A stretch of 55,179 nucleotides of DNA from Clostridia bacterium (GTDB lineage Bacteria; Bacillota; Clostridia; Oscillospirales; CAG-272), in the NCBI GenBank assembly GCA_017505785.1, contig JAFVOQ010000070.1, positions 1 to 55,179 of the forward strand. Direction: 5' to 3'. Under the pieces are notes generated by a model, which ran no database searches, was not told the DNA's origin, and saw only the letters and a list, made by a program, of their open reading frames with translations. Shown here piece after piece: positions 17,324-25,041 of the stretch. Position numbers and translations under genes: made by a program. Numbering within the stretch: the stretch's first letter is position 1; each line of letters starts with the position of its first letter.

Positions 17324-18139
17324 ATGAAAGAGTTTTTCACAAACCTCTTAAACACAGTGGTTGGCACTGTGACAAGCAATTGGAACAGGATCCTGACATT
17401 TTTGATCGTTCTCATCGTCGGATACATCGTAGTGAAGGTCGTGGGACGCATTTTTTCGCGTGCTATGGATCGCTCGAAGCTGAAGGGTGCAACGGGCAAC
17501 TTCCTCAAGTCGCTTGTAAAGGTCGCGTTGCTCGCACTTTACGTCATTATTTTACTGTCCATGCTCGGTGTGGATACGACCTCGCTGGTGGCGATCTTCA
17601 GTGTACTCACGCTCGCAATCTCGCTTGCTGTGCAGGGCATCGTTTCCAATCTCGCCTCCGGCATTACGCTGGTGATGACCAAGCCCTTTGAGGAGGGGGA
17701 TTTCGTAGATATCGGCGGCACGTCGGGCACAGTGGAAACGATCTCTATTTTTTCAACGAAGCTGAAAACGGGCGACAATAAGGTGATCATTATCCCCAAC
17801 GGCAACGTAACGACCGCCAATATCACCAATTACTCCACCAAGGGCACACGCAGACTTGACCTCACGGTTTCGGCAGCATACGGTACGGAAGTGGCAAAGG
17901 TAAAGCGTGTTGTACTTGACGTTATTTCCCGCCACGAGGAGATCTTTAAGGATCCCGCACCCATGGTACGTATGACCGAGCACGGTGCCAGCTCCATTGA
18001 TTTTGCGGTACGTGTGTGGCTCAACGGCAGCGATTACTGGAACACAAACTTTGACCTCAAGGAAGAAATTTATGATGCCTTTAGCGAAAATGGCATCGAG
18101 ATCCCCTTCCCGCAAATGGATGTGCACGTGAAGCAATAA
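17324..18139 (+). CDS. mscS: MscS-family small-conductance mechanosensitive channel
   Basis: A 271-residue channel that opens under membrane tension and protects from hypo-osmotic shock. Three helices are visible (about 18-42, 63-82, 88-120); the third has the pore-lining pattern ending in GIVSNLASGITLVMTKPF, followed by the beta domain with GDFVDIGG and IPNGNV and the C-terminal vestibule. The start at 17324 is supported by AAAGGAAAG. It is 25 bases behind the lipoprotein gene and followed by a terminator. Confidence 0.94.
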   Translation: MKEFFTNLLNTVVGTVTSNWNRILTFLIVLIVGYIVVKVVGRIFSRAMDRSKLKGATGNFLKSLVKVALLALYVIILLSMLGVDTTSLVAIFSVLTLAISLAVQGIVSNLASGITLVMTKPFEEGDFVDIGGTSGTVETISIFSTKLKTGDNKVIIIPNGNVTTANITNYSTKGTRRLDLTVSAAYGTEVAKVKRVVLDVISRHEEIFKDPAPMVRMTEHGASSIDFAVRVWLNGSDYWNTNFDLKEEIYDAFSENGIEIPFPQMDVHVKQ

Positions 18140-18186
18140 ATTTTTGAGAATACAAAAAGAGAATACGAAAAAGGCTTTTTTGCAAA

Positions 18187-18236
18187 AAACAGCACCCTGA
18201 CAAGGACAAGATCTGTCGGGGTGCTGTTTGATTTTA
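18187..18236 (+). terminator. Terminator of the RNHCP-lipoprotein-mscS transcript
   Basis: AAACAGCACCC pairs with GGGTGCTGTTT, extended by GACA/TGTC, followed by GATTTTATT. Confidence 0.85.
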
Positions 18237-18258
18237 TTGTTTGAATTTGCCGGAGTGA

Positions 18259-18693
18259 TTATTGGTATTTCCAACAATCGGGGCATTTGACCTTTCCTTC
18301 TCCCGCACAGGTTTCACAGTCCCGTTTTCCGTTTCTACATCCGCAGGAGCTGGAAGGGGGGCAGTCCTTGGATATAGTCCCGTTTTCACATAAGGAGCAA
18401 TCGCGTTTGGCTATGCCGGATTGAAGATTGACTTCATACATATAACCAAAACCGTTACAACGATCACATATTAAGGCTATTTCCCCTTTGCCGTCGCACC
18501 GAGAACAAGGAACAATACCGTCGCCATCGCATTTTGTGCACGGCACCCTTCCTTTACCGTCGCAATCCTCGCAATCTATTTTTTTATCATCCTTACAAGT
18601 GGGACAATCGTACGCACAGGTTGTGAGCAAAACTGCCGAAATTGCAAGCACGATGATAAAAAATACAAGAAGAAGCTTTTTTACCATATGCAT
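18259..18693 (-). CDS. Membrane-anchored Cys-rich protein with DnaJ-type CxxCxGxG repeats
   Basis: A 144-residue protein: an N-terminal hydrophobic signal or anchor (residues 5-25, ending LLTTC, a weak lipobox), then at least seven CxxC pairs, several in the form CxxCxGxG (CEDCDGKG, CTKCDGDG, CSRCDGKG, CETCAGEG). This is the zinc-binding repeat of DnaJ cysteine-rich domains, but no J-domain is present. Exported zinc-finger repeats could bind metals, unfolded protein or a partner; function is unknown. AAAGGTG lies 7 bases before the ATG. It sits between mscS and aspS, facing mscS. Confidence 0.78.
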   Translation of the reverse strand: MHMVKKLLLVFFIIVLAISAVLLTTCAYDCPTCKDDKKIDCEDCDGKGRVPCTKCDGDGIVPCSRCDGKGEIALICDRCNGFGYMYEVNLQSGIAKRDCSLCENGTISKDCPPSSSCGCRNGKRDCETCAGEGKVKCPDCWKYQ

Positions 18694-18762
18694 CTAAAAA
18701 CACCTTTCTCGCGGCTCCCCTGTGGGGAGCGATCGCAAAAAGAGCAATGACACCTTTCTTGT

Positions 18763-20559
18763 TTATTTTTCGCTTTCCTCAATAACCGCTATGCTAAGGT
18801 CGGCAAGTGCCTTGGGATCGGCGGGTGCGGGGCAGCCCGACATCAGCTCGCTTGCGTTTTGCACCTTGGGGAAGGCAATGACGTCGCGCAGGGAATCTGC
18901 GCCTGCCATAACCATGGCAAGGCGGTCAAGACCCATGCCTGAGCCGCCGTGGGGCGGTGCGCCGTACTTGTAGGCATCCACAAGGAAGCCAAACTTCTTT
19001 TCAATATCCTCGGCGGTAAGCCCTAAGGCGTTAAACATCTTTTCCTGTAGCTGCCAGTCGGTAATGCGGATCGAGCCCGAAAGGAGCTCGGTGCCGTTCA
19101 GGACCATATCATACGCCTTGGCACGCACCTTGCCGGGGTCGGATTCAAGATAGGGCAGGCACTCCTCCATAGGCATGGTAAAGGGGTGATGCATGGCATC
19201 CCATGCACCCGTTTCCTCGTTCCACTCAAAGAAGGGGAATTCGGTGATCCAAAGGAAGTTGTAAGCGCCCTCGGGGATCAGGCCAAGCTTTTTGCCAAGG
19301 AGGTTGCGCAGTGCGCCGAGCGTGGGGAGCACCACACGGTTTTTGTCGGCAACGATAAGAGCCACGTCGCCCTTTTCCATACCAAGTGCCGCAATCACGG
19401 CGTTTTGCTCGTCGGGGGTGAGGAACTTTGCAAAGGACATGTTGGGTGCTTCGTCAACCCAACGGATATAGGCAAGTCCCTTGGCACCAATGCCCTTGGC
19501 GTGGTCGGTCAGCTTGTCGATCTCCTTGCGCGAGAGCGTGCTTGCCGCACACTTGGCAACAATGCCGCGCACGCTGCCGCCGGCAGCGATAGCGCCGCTA
19601 AACACGGAAAAGCCGCAATCCTTCACCGCCGGAGAGATATCTATGATCTCCATGCCAAAGCGCGTGTCGGGCTTGTCGCTGCCAAAGCGTTCCATTGCCT
19701 CGGCAAAGGTCATGCGCTCAAACGGGGTCTTCAGCGTGACGCCCAAAAGCTCACGGAAGGCGCGCACAATAAAGCCCTCGTTCATTTCCATAATATCCGC
19801 TGCGGTGGCAAAGGACATCTCAAGGTCGATCTGTGTAAATTCGGGCTGACGGTCGGCACGCAGATCCTCGTCGCGGAAGCAGCGTGCAAGCTGGATATAG
19901 CGGTCAAACCCTGAAAGCATCAAAAGCTGCTTGTAGATCTGGGGGGATTGAGGCAGGGCGTAAAAGCTGCCCTTGTGTACGCGGGAGGGCACAAGATAAT
20001 CACGCGCGCCCTCGGGGGTCGCCTTGATCATCATGGGCGTTTCGATCTCCATGAAGCCGTTCTCAAAGTAATATTCGCGTGCAATGCGCGCAAGCTCGTG
20101 GCGCATACGAATGTTTTTTTGCAGCTCGGGGCGTCTTAAGTCGAGGTAACGGTACTTGAGTGCCGTTTCGTCCTTTACACGTTTGCTGTCCGAAACCTCA
20201 AAGGGAGGCGTTTGCGCGGCAGAAAGGATCTTCATATCGGTGACGTAGACCTCAACCTTGCCTGTGGGAAGGTTGGGATTTACCGCACCCTCGCCGCGGG
20301 CACGCACTGTGCCGTGTACGGCAATGACGTACTCGGCGCGGCAGGAAAATGCCTTTTCAAATACCGTTTTGGGGGTTGTGTCGTCAAAGGCAAGCTGTAA
20401 AAGACCCGTGCGGTCGCGCAGATCGATGAAAATGAGTGCGCCAAGATCGCGCTGACGCTGCACCCAACCCATAACCGATACCGTTTTGCCGATATCCTGC
20501 TCCGTGAGGGTGCCGCAGTAATGTGTTCTTTTGTCCTGTGCGGTTAGAAATTCAGCCAT
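18763..20559 (-). CDS. aspS: Aspartate--tRNA ligase (bacterial type)
   Basis: A 598-residue class II synthetase. The N-terminal OB-fold anticodon domain (about 1-105) is followed by motif 2 (FRDEDLRADRQPEFTQ), a bacterial GAD insertion (about 280-410), and motif 3 (GSGMGLDRLAMVMAG). The length is typical of the bacterial rather than archaeal form. The start at 20559 follows AAGGAG by 7 bases; that ribosome-binding site lies just past the stop of the phosphoribosyltransferase gene, so the two are co-transcribed. Whether it also charges tRNA-Asn cannot be decided here. Confidence 0.96.
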   Translation of the reverse strand: MAEFLTAQDKRTHYCGTLTEQDIGKTVSVMGWVQRQRDLGALIFIDLRDRTGLLQLAFDDTTPKTVFEKAFSCRAEYVIAVHGTVRARGEGAVNPNLPTGKVEVYVTDMKILSAAQTPPFEVSDSKRVKDETALKYRYLDLRRPELQKNIRMRHELARIAREYYFENGFMEIETPMMIKATPEGARDYLVPSRVHKGSFYALPQSPQIYKQLLMLSGFDRYIQLARCFRDEDLRADRQPEFTQIDLEMSFATAADIMEMNEGFIVRAFRELLGVTLKTPFERMTFAEAMERFGSDKPDTRFGMEIIDISPAVKDCGFSVFSGAIAAGGSVRGIVAKCAASTLSRKEIDKLTDHAKGIGAKGLAYIRWVDEAPNMSFAKFLTPDEQNAVIAALGMEKGDVALIVADKNRVVLPTLGALRNLLGKKLGLIPEGAYNFLWITEFPFFEWNEETGAWDAMHHPFTMPMEECLPYLESDPGKVRAKAYDMVLNGTELLSGSIRITDWQLQEKMFNALGLTAEDIEKKFGFLVDAYKYGAPPHGGSGMGLDRLAMVMAGADSLRDVIAFPKVQNASELMSGCPAPADPKALADLSIAVIEESEK

Positions 20560-20573
20560 TTTAAAACTCCTTT

Positions 20574-21131
20574 TCACTCGATCACTTCACCGTTTGCGGT
20601 GAAAAGCGGTAATTTTTCAAGATATATAATGTCCTCGCGGTTTTGTGCATCTCCCTCGGCAAGCACTGCCATACGGCCGCAGACAATACCGCCTGCCGCC
20701 TTTACCAGCTCCTCTGTGGCGTGGAGTGAGGCACCTGTTGAGATCACGTCGTCCACGATCAAAATACGCTTGCCGCGCATCAGATCGGCATCGGCTTGGT
20801 CAAGGTAAAGCTTTTGCTCCTTGGCGGTGGTGATCGAGCGCACCGTTACCTCCATAACGCCCGTCATGTAAAGCTTGGGCGTTTTGCGTACCAGCATGTA
20901 TTTTTGGTTGCCTGCAAGGCGCGCCATTTCATGCACAAGCGGAATGCCCTTGGCTTCTGTGGAGATCAGATAATCGTAGTCGGGTGCGCGGTCAAGCAGT
21001 GCTTTTGCGCAAGCGGTGGTGAGCTCGGGGTCGCCGAAAATGACAAAGGCGCCGATCGAGAGCTCCTCGTTGAGAGGGCAAAGCGGCAGTGTGCGGTCAA
21101 GCCCCGCGATGTTCATTTTATAGGCCTTCAT
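20574..21131 (-). CDS. Purine-type phosphoribosyltransferase family protein
   Basis: A 185-residue type I phosphoribosyltransferase with the PRPP-binding motif RILIVDDVISTGAS (about 120-133) and a basic/aromatic hood. It resembles adenine or xanthine phosphoribosyltransferases in layout, but the base specificity is not clear from sequence. AAGGAG precedes the ATG. It is the first gene in a transcript with aspS, driven by the promoter at 21164-21191, and lies between two nucleic-acid metabolism genes (holA, guaA). Confidence 0.8.
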   Translation of the reverse strand: MKAYKMNIAGLDRTLPLCPLNEELSIGAFVIFGDPELTTACAKALLDRAPDYDYLISTEAKGIPLVHEMARLAGNQKYMLVRKTPKLYMTGVMEVTVRSITTAKEQKLYLDQADADLMRGKRILIVDDVISTGASLHATEELVKAAGGIVCGRMAVLAEGDAQNREDIIYLEKLPLFTANGEVIE

Positions 21132-21163
21132 GGTATCTCCTTATAATATAAGTTATCATTTAC

Positions 21164-21191
21164 ATTATACACGTGTTTTTAAAAATGTCAA
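21164..21191 (-). promoter_or_regulatory. Promoter for the phosphoribosyltransferase-aspS operon
   Basis: Minus-strand perfect TTGACA (21186-21191) and TATAAT (21164-21169), spacer 16. The -35 box lies directly behind the holA stop codon. Confidence 0.88.
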
Positions 21192-21192
21192 C

Positions 21193-22227
21193 TCAAAGCG
21201 TGCAAATCAATTGCTCGATCGGGGAATAGTCGGCATAGGAGCTTTTTAGCGCAAGATCGGTCTTGGCGACAAGAGCAATGACGCGTGCAAGCCGTTGCGG
21301 ACCCGTGCGCGCAAGAGATTTGGCAAGAAGCCCCACCTTGTATTCGTGCATTTTCAGCGTTGCAGAGATCTCCTTGTTGCTTTTTCCGGCTTCTAAAAGC
21401 ACGTGCACGCCCTGTAATTCCGCAAAGATGCGTGAGATCTCTCCTAATATAACAGTGGGCTCAACACGCTCAAACTTCAGCACCGCAAGTGCATTCAGCG
21501 CGGCGCGACCGTCACCCGCGAGGATCGCGTTTGAAAGCGCAAAGGCATCGGGCAGTAAGGCGGGCACGGCAACCGTTTGGATATCCGATACGGTAACCTC
21601 GGTGCGCTCATGCGCCTTTACATAACAGGCAAGCTTTTCTATCTCGTTTGCCAGCACAAACATGGTCTTGCCCGCGTGGGCGATCAGTGCCGTGCAGACA
21701 TCGGGCGCGGCAGCAACGCCGTAATGGGCAAAATGCTTGGCAGCCCAACGCGCAAGGCGCGCATCCGTGGGCGCGACAAACTCTACGGGCGTTGTCACCT
21801 CTGCAAGCTTTTTGAATACCGTTGAGGGCTTTTTCGGTAAGTATCCCTCATCGATCATCCCTGCCGCCACAAGTAGAATGATGCAGTTAAAATCATATTC
21901 CTCAAGCTGCGAAAGCACCGCAATGAGCGCATCGAGCTCTCCCCCCTTCATGGCGTGAAAATCAAAGCCCCGTAGCACAATAAGACGGGCGTCGGTCATC
22001 ATGGGAGGTGCCGCCATGGCGTCAAGGAGCCTGTCGGGCGTGTAATCGGTGAAATCTACGGTAACGTCATTGAAAAACGCCATAGCGGGATCTGGGCACA
22101 GAGCCGCGCGCGTTTCGCGCACCGCGGCGGCCTTGAGGTAGTCCTCCTCGCCGAAAAACAGGAACGCGCGCCCTGCCGCGTGGGCGATATTCTTGCGGTA
22201 TTCTTCATCCCTGATGATCGCGTTCAC
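21193..22227 (-). CDS. holA: DNA polymerase III subunit delta
   Basis: A 344-residue clamp-loader subunit that opens the beta clamp. The layout is the usual one: degenerate AAA+ module (FLFFGEEDYLKAAAV; no Walker A), central domain, and a C-terminal collar domain ending SSYADYSPIEQLICTL. The start codon is GTG at 22227, supported by GGGAGGG 8 bases upstream. Its stop abuts the next promoter, so it appears to be transcribed alone or with genes lying to its right that are not on this strand. Confidence 0.9.
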   Translation of the reverse strand: MNAIIRDEEYRKNIAHAAGRAFLFFGEEDYLKAAAVRETRAALCPDPAMAFFNDVTVDFTDYTPDRLLDAMAAPPMMTDARLIVLRGFDFHAMKGGELDALIAVLSQLEEYDFNCIILLVAAGMIDEGYLPKKPSTVFKKLAEVTTPVEFVAPTDARLARWAAKHFAHYGVAAAPDVCTALIAHAGKTMFVLANEIEKLACYVKAHERTEVTVSDIQTVAVPALLPDAFALSNAILAGDGRAALNALAVLKFERVEPTVILGEISRIFAELQGVHVLLEAGKSNKEISATLKMHEYKVGLLAKSLARTGPQRLARVIALVAKTDLALKSSYADYSPIEQLICTL

Positions 22228-22340
22228 GGCAAAGCCCTCCCTTTACAAAATACACCTTTATTATACTCTTTTTCATAGGCTTTTGTCAATCGTGTGCGAC
22301 TTTTTATGAAAGAAAAAATCAAAAAACTTGCAAAAAACAC

Positions 22341-22369
22341 TTGCGCGCACGCGCCCTGAGTGTTATAAT
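22341..22369 (+). promoter_or_regulatory. Promoter of guaA
   Basis: TTGCGC (22341-22346) and perfect TATAAT (22364-22369), spacer 17. Confidence 0.75.
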
Positions 22370-22390
22370 AAAAAATATTAAAAGGCAAAG

Positions 22391-22410
22391 TGCCGCAACA
22401 GCTTGCGGCA
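22391..22410 (+). promoter_or_regulatory. Leader hairpin before guaA
   Basis: TGCCGCAA-CAGC-TTGCGGCA, a perfect 8 bp stem in the short guaA leader, ending 10 bases before AGGAGG. It could affect translation or mRNA stability. It is not a recognisable purine riboswitch. Confidence 0.5.
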
Positions 22411-22433
22411 AAATATACAAGGAGGAAAAAACA

Positions 22434-23441
22434 ATGGCATTTGATCCCAACAAAAGACCCGAAGATATGGCTCGTATTACCACAAAGGAGCTGGCAGATC
22501 GCTTTATCGAGGAGCAGGTAAACGCGGTACGGGCACAGGTAGGCAACAAAAAGGTGCTTCTCGCCTTGTCGGGTGGCGTGGATTCCTCCGTGGTGGCGGC
22601 ATTGCTCATCAAGGCGATCGGCCGTCAGCTTGTGTGTGTACACGTTAATCACGGTCTGATGCGTAAGGGCGAAAGCGAGCAGGTGATCGATGTATTTGGC
22701 AAGGCACTGGATGCCAACCTCATCTATATCGATGCAACCGACCGCTTCCTTGATCTTCTTGCAGGCGTCAGCGACCCTGAGAGCAAGAGAAAGATCATCG
22801 GTAAGGAGTTTATCGAGGTTTTTGCCGATGAGGCAAGAAAGCTCGAGGGGGTAGAGTTCCTCGCACAAGGCACGATTTATCCCGATATTCTCGAGAGCGT
22901 CAAGCAGGCAGAGGGCAAAAAGGCAGTGAAATCTCACCACAACGTGGGGGGCCTGCCCGAGGATCTCAAATTTGAGCTCGTTGAGCCCGTAAAGCTTTTG
23001 TTTAAGGACGAGGTAAGAGTTGTTGGTGAGGCACTGGGCCTGCCCCATGCCATGGTGTACCGTCAGCCCTTCCCCGGCCCCGGTCTTGGTGTAAGATGCC
23101 TTGGCGCGATCACGCGCGATCGCTTGGCGGCACTGCGTGAGGCAGATGCCATTTTGCGCGAGGAATTTGATAACTTTGGCCTTGCCGGCAAGGTGTGGCA
23201 GTATTTTGTGGTCGTGCCCGACATCAAGAGCGTTGGTGTGAAGGACGATAGCCGCTACGAGGGCTGGCCCGCGATCATTCGCGCCGTCAATACCAAGGAT
23301 GCCATGACCGCAACAGTCGAGGAGATCCCCTACGAGGTGCTCCACAAGGTGACCGCGAGGATCACCGCCGAGGTCGAGGGCATCAACCGCGTGCTTTACG
23401 ATATCACTCCCAAGCCCACGGGAACGATCGAGTGGGAATAA
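22434..23441 (+). CDS. guaA: GMP synthase ATP-pyrophosphatase subunit (no glutaminase domain)
   Basis: A 335-residue protein that aminates XMP to GMP. It holds the ATP pyrophosphatase P-loop LSGGVDSSV (44-52) and the C-terminal dimerisation domain with the typical end KPTGTIEWE. Bacterial GuaA is usually about 510-525 residues with an N-terminal class I glutamine amidotransferase; that domain is absent here and the gene starts cleanly at 22434 with AAGGAGG, so it is the two-subunit (GuaAb-like) form. A separate amidotransferase subunit is not in the window. The last 13 bases, CGAGTGGGAATAA, are the attachment core of the adjacent island. Confidence 0.92.
   Translation: MAFDPNKRPEDMARITTKELADRFIEEQVNAVRAQVGNKKVLLALSGGVDSSVVAALLIKAIGRQLVCVHVNHGLMRKGESEQVIDVFGKALDANLIYIDATDRFLDLLAGVSDPESKRKIIGKEFIEVFADEARKLEGVEFLAQGTIYPDILESVKQAEGKKAVKSHHNVGGLPEDLKFELVEPVKLLFKDEVRVVGEALGLPHAMVYRQPFPGPGLGVRCLGAITRDRLAALREADAILREEFDNFGLAGKVWQYFVVVPDIKSVGVKDDSRYEGWPAIIRAVNTKDAMTATVEEIPYEVLHKVTARITAEVEGINRVLYDITPKPTGTIEWE
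23429..23441 (+). repeat. attL: guaA-terminal attachment core
   Basis: CGAGTGGGAATAA, including the guaA stop codon TAA. Identical to 24732-24744. Confidence 0.85.
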
Positions 23442-23500
23442 TTTCAGAGGTCGAAAAAAGCCTGTAATATCAAGGGTTTTCAAGCTTTTGTCGCCGCTTG

Positions 23501-23519
23501 TGGCAACAAAATGGCAACA
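23501..23519 (+). repeat. Left pair of TGGCAACA repeats (possible integrase arm sites)
   Basis: TGGCAACA at 23501 and 23512, an 11-base (one helical turn) spacing, 60 bases inside attL. The same pair with the same spacing occurs at 24614/24625 near attR, which fits arm-type binding sites of a tyrosine recombinase. Confidence 0.6.
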
Positions 23520-23562
23520 TTTTTAAAAGAATAATTGCAACCGGATTGTAGGTTGTTTACAG

Positions 23563-23597
23563 AAATGCCCGCAGTAAAACCTACTGTGGGCATTTTT
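23563..23597. terminator. Hairpin terminator at the left end of the island
   Basis: AATGCCCGCAGTA-AAAC-(C)TACTGTGGGCATT followed by TTTG: a 13 bp stem with one G-T pair. It would now terminate guaA transcription before the island gene. Confidence 0.8.
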
Positions 23598-23711
23598 GCA
23601 GCTTATGGATTAATCCATTTATATCTATGTATGCTTTGTGTGTAGTGAAAGCTGTTGATTCAACAAGTACTTATTACTTTAAATATGCACGGTGAAAAGG
23701 TGAAGATTCTT

Positions 23712-24599
23712 ATGAGAGAAAAAAAGAAAGTATTGCAATTTATATTACAATCAAAAGTTGAACAGTTTGTATTTGACTATCTTAATAATGCCAAAGCCTT
23801 ATATTTTGATGACGATGGAAACTTGATTCATCCAGGTGAATTCGGTATGTATCGAGAGAAAATATGCATTGACTTGTTGAAAAACGTTGTTCCTATGCGT
23901 TTGGATTTTGGTACAGGATTTATAATTGATTCAACAGGAAATGTTAGCCACCAGTGTGATATAATAATATTTGATGCTAACAATACTCCGCTAATTGAAA
24001 ACAATGAAAAACAGCGTTTTTTCCCAATTGAATGTGTTGTTGCTGTTGGTGAAGTGAAATCTGACCTATCAAAAACCAAATTAAAAGAAGCTCTTCAAAA
24101 ATTATCGAATGTCAAAGCGATGCGGCTAAATATCGAAAAAAATAGATCTATAATATACGAGTGTGTAAACAATACTCGCCGAGATTTTCTTCCGCTTGTC
24201 AATCCCCGCGACCAATTAGTTACTTTTTTAATTTGTGATTCCTTGGAATTCAAGACCGATAATTTGGTTAATGAATTAGATGGTCTATACGGAGAAATAG
24301 ACAAAAAATTTAGACACAATATGATTTTAAGCGTCAGAGATGGGGCTTTTATGTATGTTGATGAGAAGAAGAAAGCTATTTATTATCCATCTATAGGGAA
24401 CACATTGTTGAAACATTGCGAAATTAAGCCATACGAAGATGTAGATGGAGATACAGCTACATTTAGATATGCCCATATCTATAGCTTTTTGAATTATATG
24501 TATCAAGGTATTGCGGCGGGAACAATTATGTATCCAGAATTATCGTATTACATTTCTGAAGGTCTGCATAAAAATATTGTTGTAGAAAATGACAACTAA
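23712..24599 (+). CDS. DUF6602-like PD-(D/E)xK nuclease-fold protein
   Basis: A 295-residue protein, AT-rich in codon use and unlike its neighbours. Residues 40-125 hold a pattern typical of restriction-like nucleases: GEFGMYREK (conserved Glu), HQCDIIIFD (catalytic Asp) and FPIECVVAVGEVKS, an E-V-K tripod. This matches the DUF6602 type, often seen near defence genes; a specific function is not known. The remaining 170 residues are alpha/beta and unassigned. The start at 23712 is favoured by AAGGTG upstream; an ATG at 23655 is also in frame. It is the only gene of the guaA island and would be a single-gene cargo, possibly anti-phage. Confidence 0.7.
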   Translation: MREKKKVLQFILQSKVEQFVFDYLNNAKALYFDDDGNLIHPGEFGMYREKICIDLLKNVVPMRLDFGTGFIIDSTGNVSHQCDIIIFDANNTPLIENNEKQRFFPIECVVAVGEVKSDLSKTKLKEALQKLSNVKAMRLNIEKNRSIIYECVNNTRRDFLPLVNPRDQLVTFLICDSLEFKTDNLVNELDGLYGEIDKKFRHNMILSVRDGAFMYVDEKKKAIYYPSIGNTLLKHCEIKPYEDVDGDTATFRYAHIYSFLNYMYQGIAAGTIMYPELSYYISEGLHKNIVVENDN

Positions 24600-24613
24600 A
24601 TATATGCCTTCCG

Positions 24614-24632
24614 TGGCAACAGTATGGCAACA
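24614..24632 (+). repeat. Right pair of TGGCAACA repeats
   Basis: TGGCAACA at 24614 and 24625, with the same orientation and 11-base spacing as the left pair, 100 bases inside attR. Confidence 0.6.
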
Positions 24633-24731
24633 AAAAATCAGATAGCCTCTGCTGTCTGAATAATGGAAATAATCCTAAGACCTTGAGCTAAATCCCATAA
24701 GCAAATCTGTTTAAGATTTATTTTTCAGGAG

Positions 24732-24744
24732 CGAGTGGGAATAA
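24732..24744 (+). repeat. attR: duplicate of the guaA 3' end core
   Basis: CGAGTGGGAATAA outside any gene. The flanking bases differ from those of guaA, so only the core is duplicated. Confidence 0.85.
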
Positions 24745-25041
24745 GTCTTTCGCGTAGCAAAGCAAATTATCCGGAATAAAGCTATACCGTTGTGGCGTTT
24801 TTGCTCCGCGGTAAAAATAAAAGGGGCTGCCGCAAATGTCAAGGCGTTTAGTGGACAAGCCCCTTTTTGCTGTTTTAAGTTGAAATTTATGATATCATTT
24901 ATTGCAGAGCAAAAAAATTTTTAAAATCTATTGACTTTCACCCCACGTAAAAGTGTACTATGTTAGCATACCGAACAAGAAATTGTATTTCGGGCATTCA
25001 CTCTTGATTAAGTACAGTCAAATTATTATGGAGGTAACAAC
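24745..25041. other. Gene-free stretch between attR and the protease gene
   Basis: It holds the presumed original guaA terminator (24820-24868). TTGACT at 24931-24936 followed after 19 bases by TACTAT (24956-24961) is a possible but non-ideal promoter for the protease gene. Nothing else is recognised. Confidence 0.4.
24820..24868 (+). terminator. Probable ancestral guaA terminator
   Basis: AAAGGGGCT pairs with AGCCCCTTT and is followed by TTGC. The loop contains CAAATG and GGCGTTT blocks as in the hairpin at 7648-7694, so the two belong to one terminator family. Confidence 0.75.

Larger units (their letters stand above)
23429..24744 (+). mobile_element. 1.3 kb integrated island at the guaA 3' end, carrying one nuclease-like gene
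   Basis: A 13 bp direct repeat, CGAGTGGGAATAA, forms the last bases of guaA (23429-23441) and recurs at 24732-24744. The 3' end of guaA is a known integration hotspot for genomic islands and ICEs such as the Tn5801 group, with this GAGTGGGAATA core. The DNA between is visibly AT-rich compared with its flanks, contains one intact gene, and has paired TGGCAACA repeats near both ends. No integrase is present, so it is a remnant, a passively mobilised unit, or depends on an integrase in trans. The terminator expected for guaA lies beyond the right repeat (24820). Confidence 0.85.

Noticed and set aside
22370-22433. Purine riboswitch in the guaA leader
   Set aside because: The leader is only about 60 bases and holds just one short hairpin; purine aptamer consensus blocks are absent.
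22224-23483. Minus-strand open frame of 419 codons opposite guaA
   Set aside because: It is the antisense of a well-recognised gene, with composition typical of shadow frames.
23442-24731. Restriction-modification system in the guaA island
   Set aside because: Only one nuclease-like gene is present; no methyltransferase or specificity gene is encoded.
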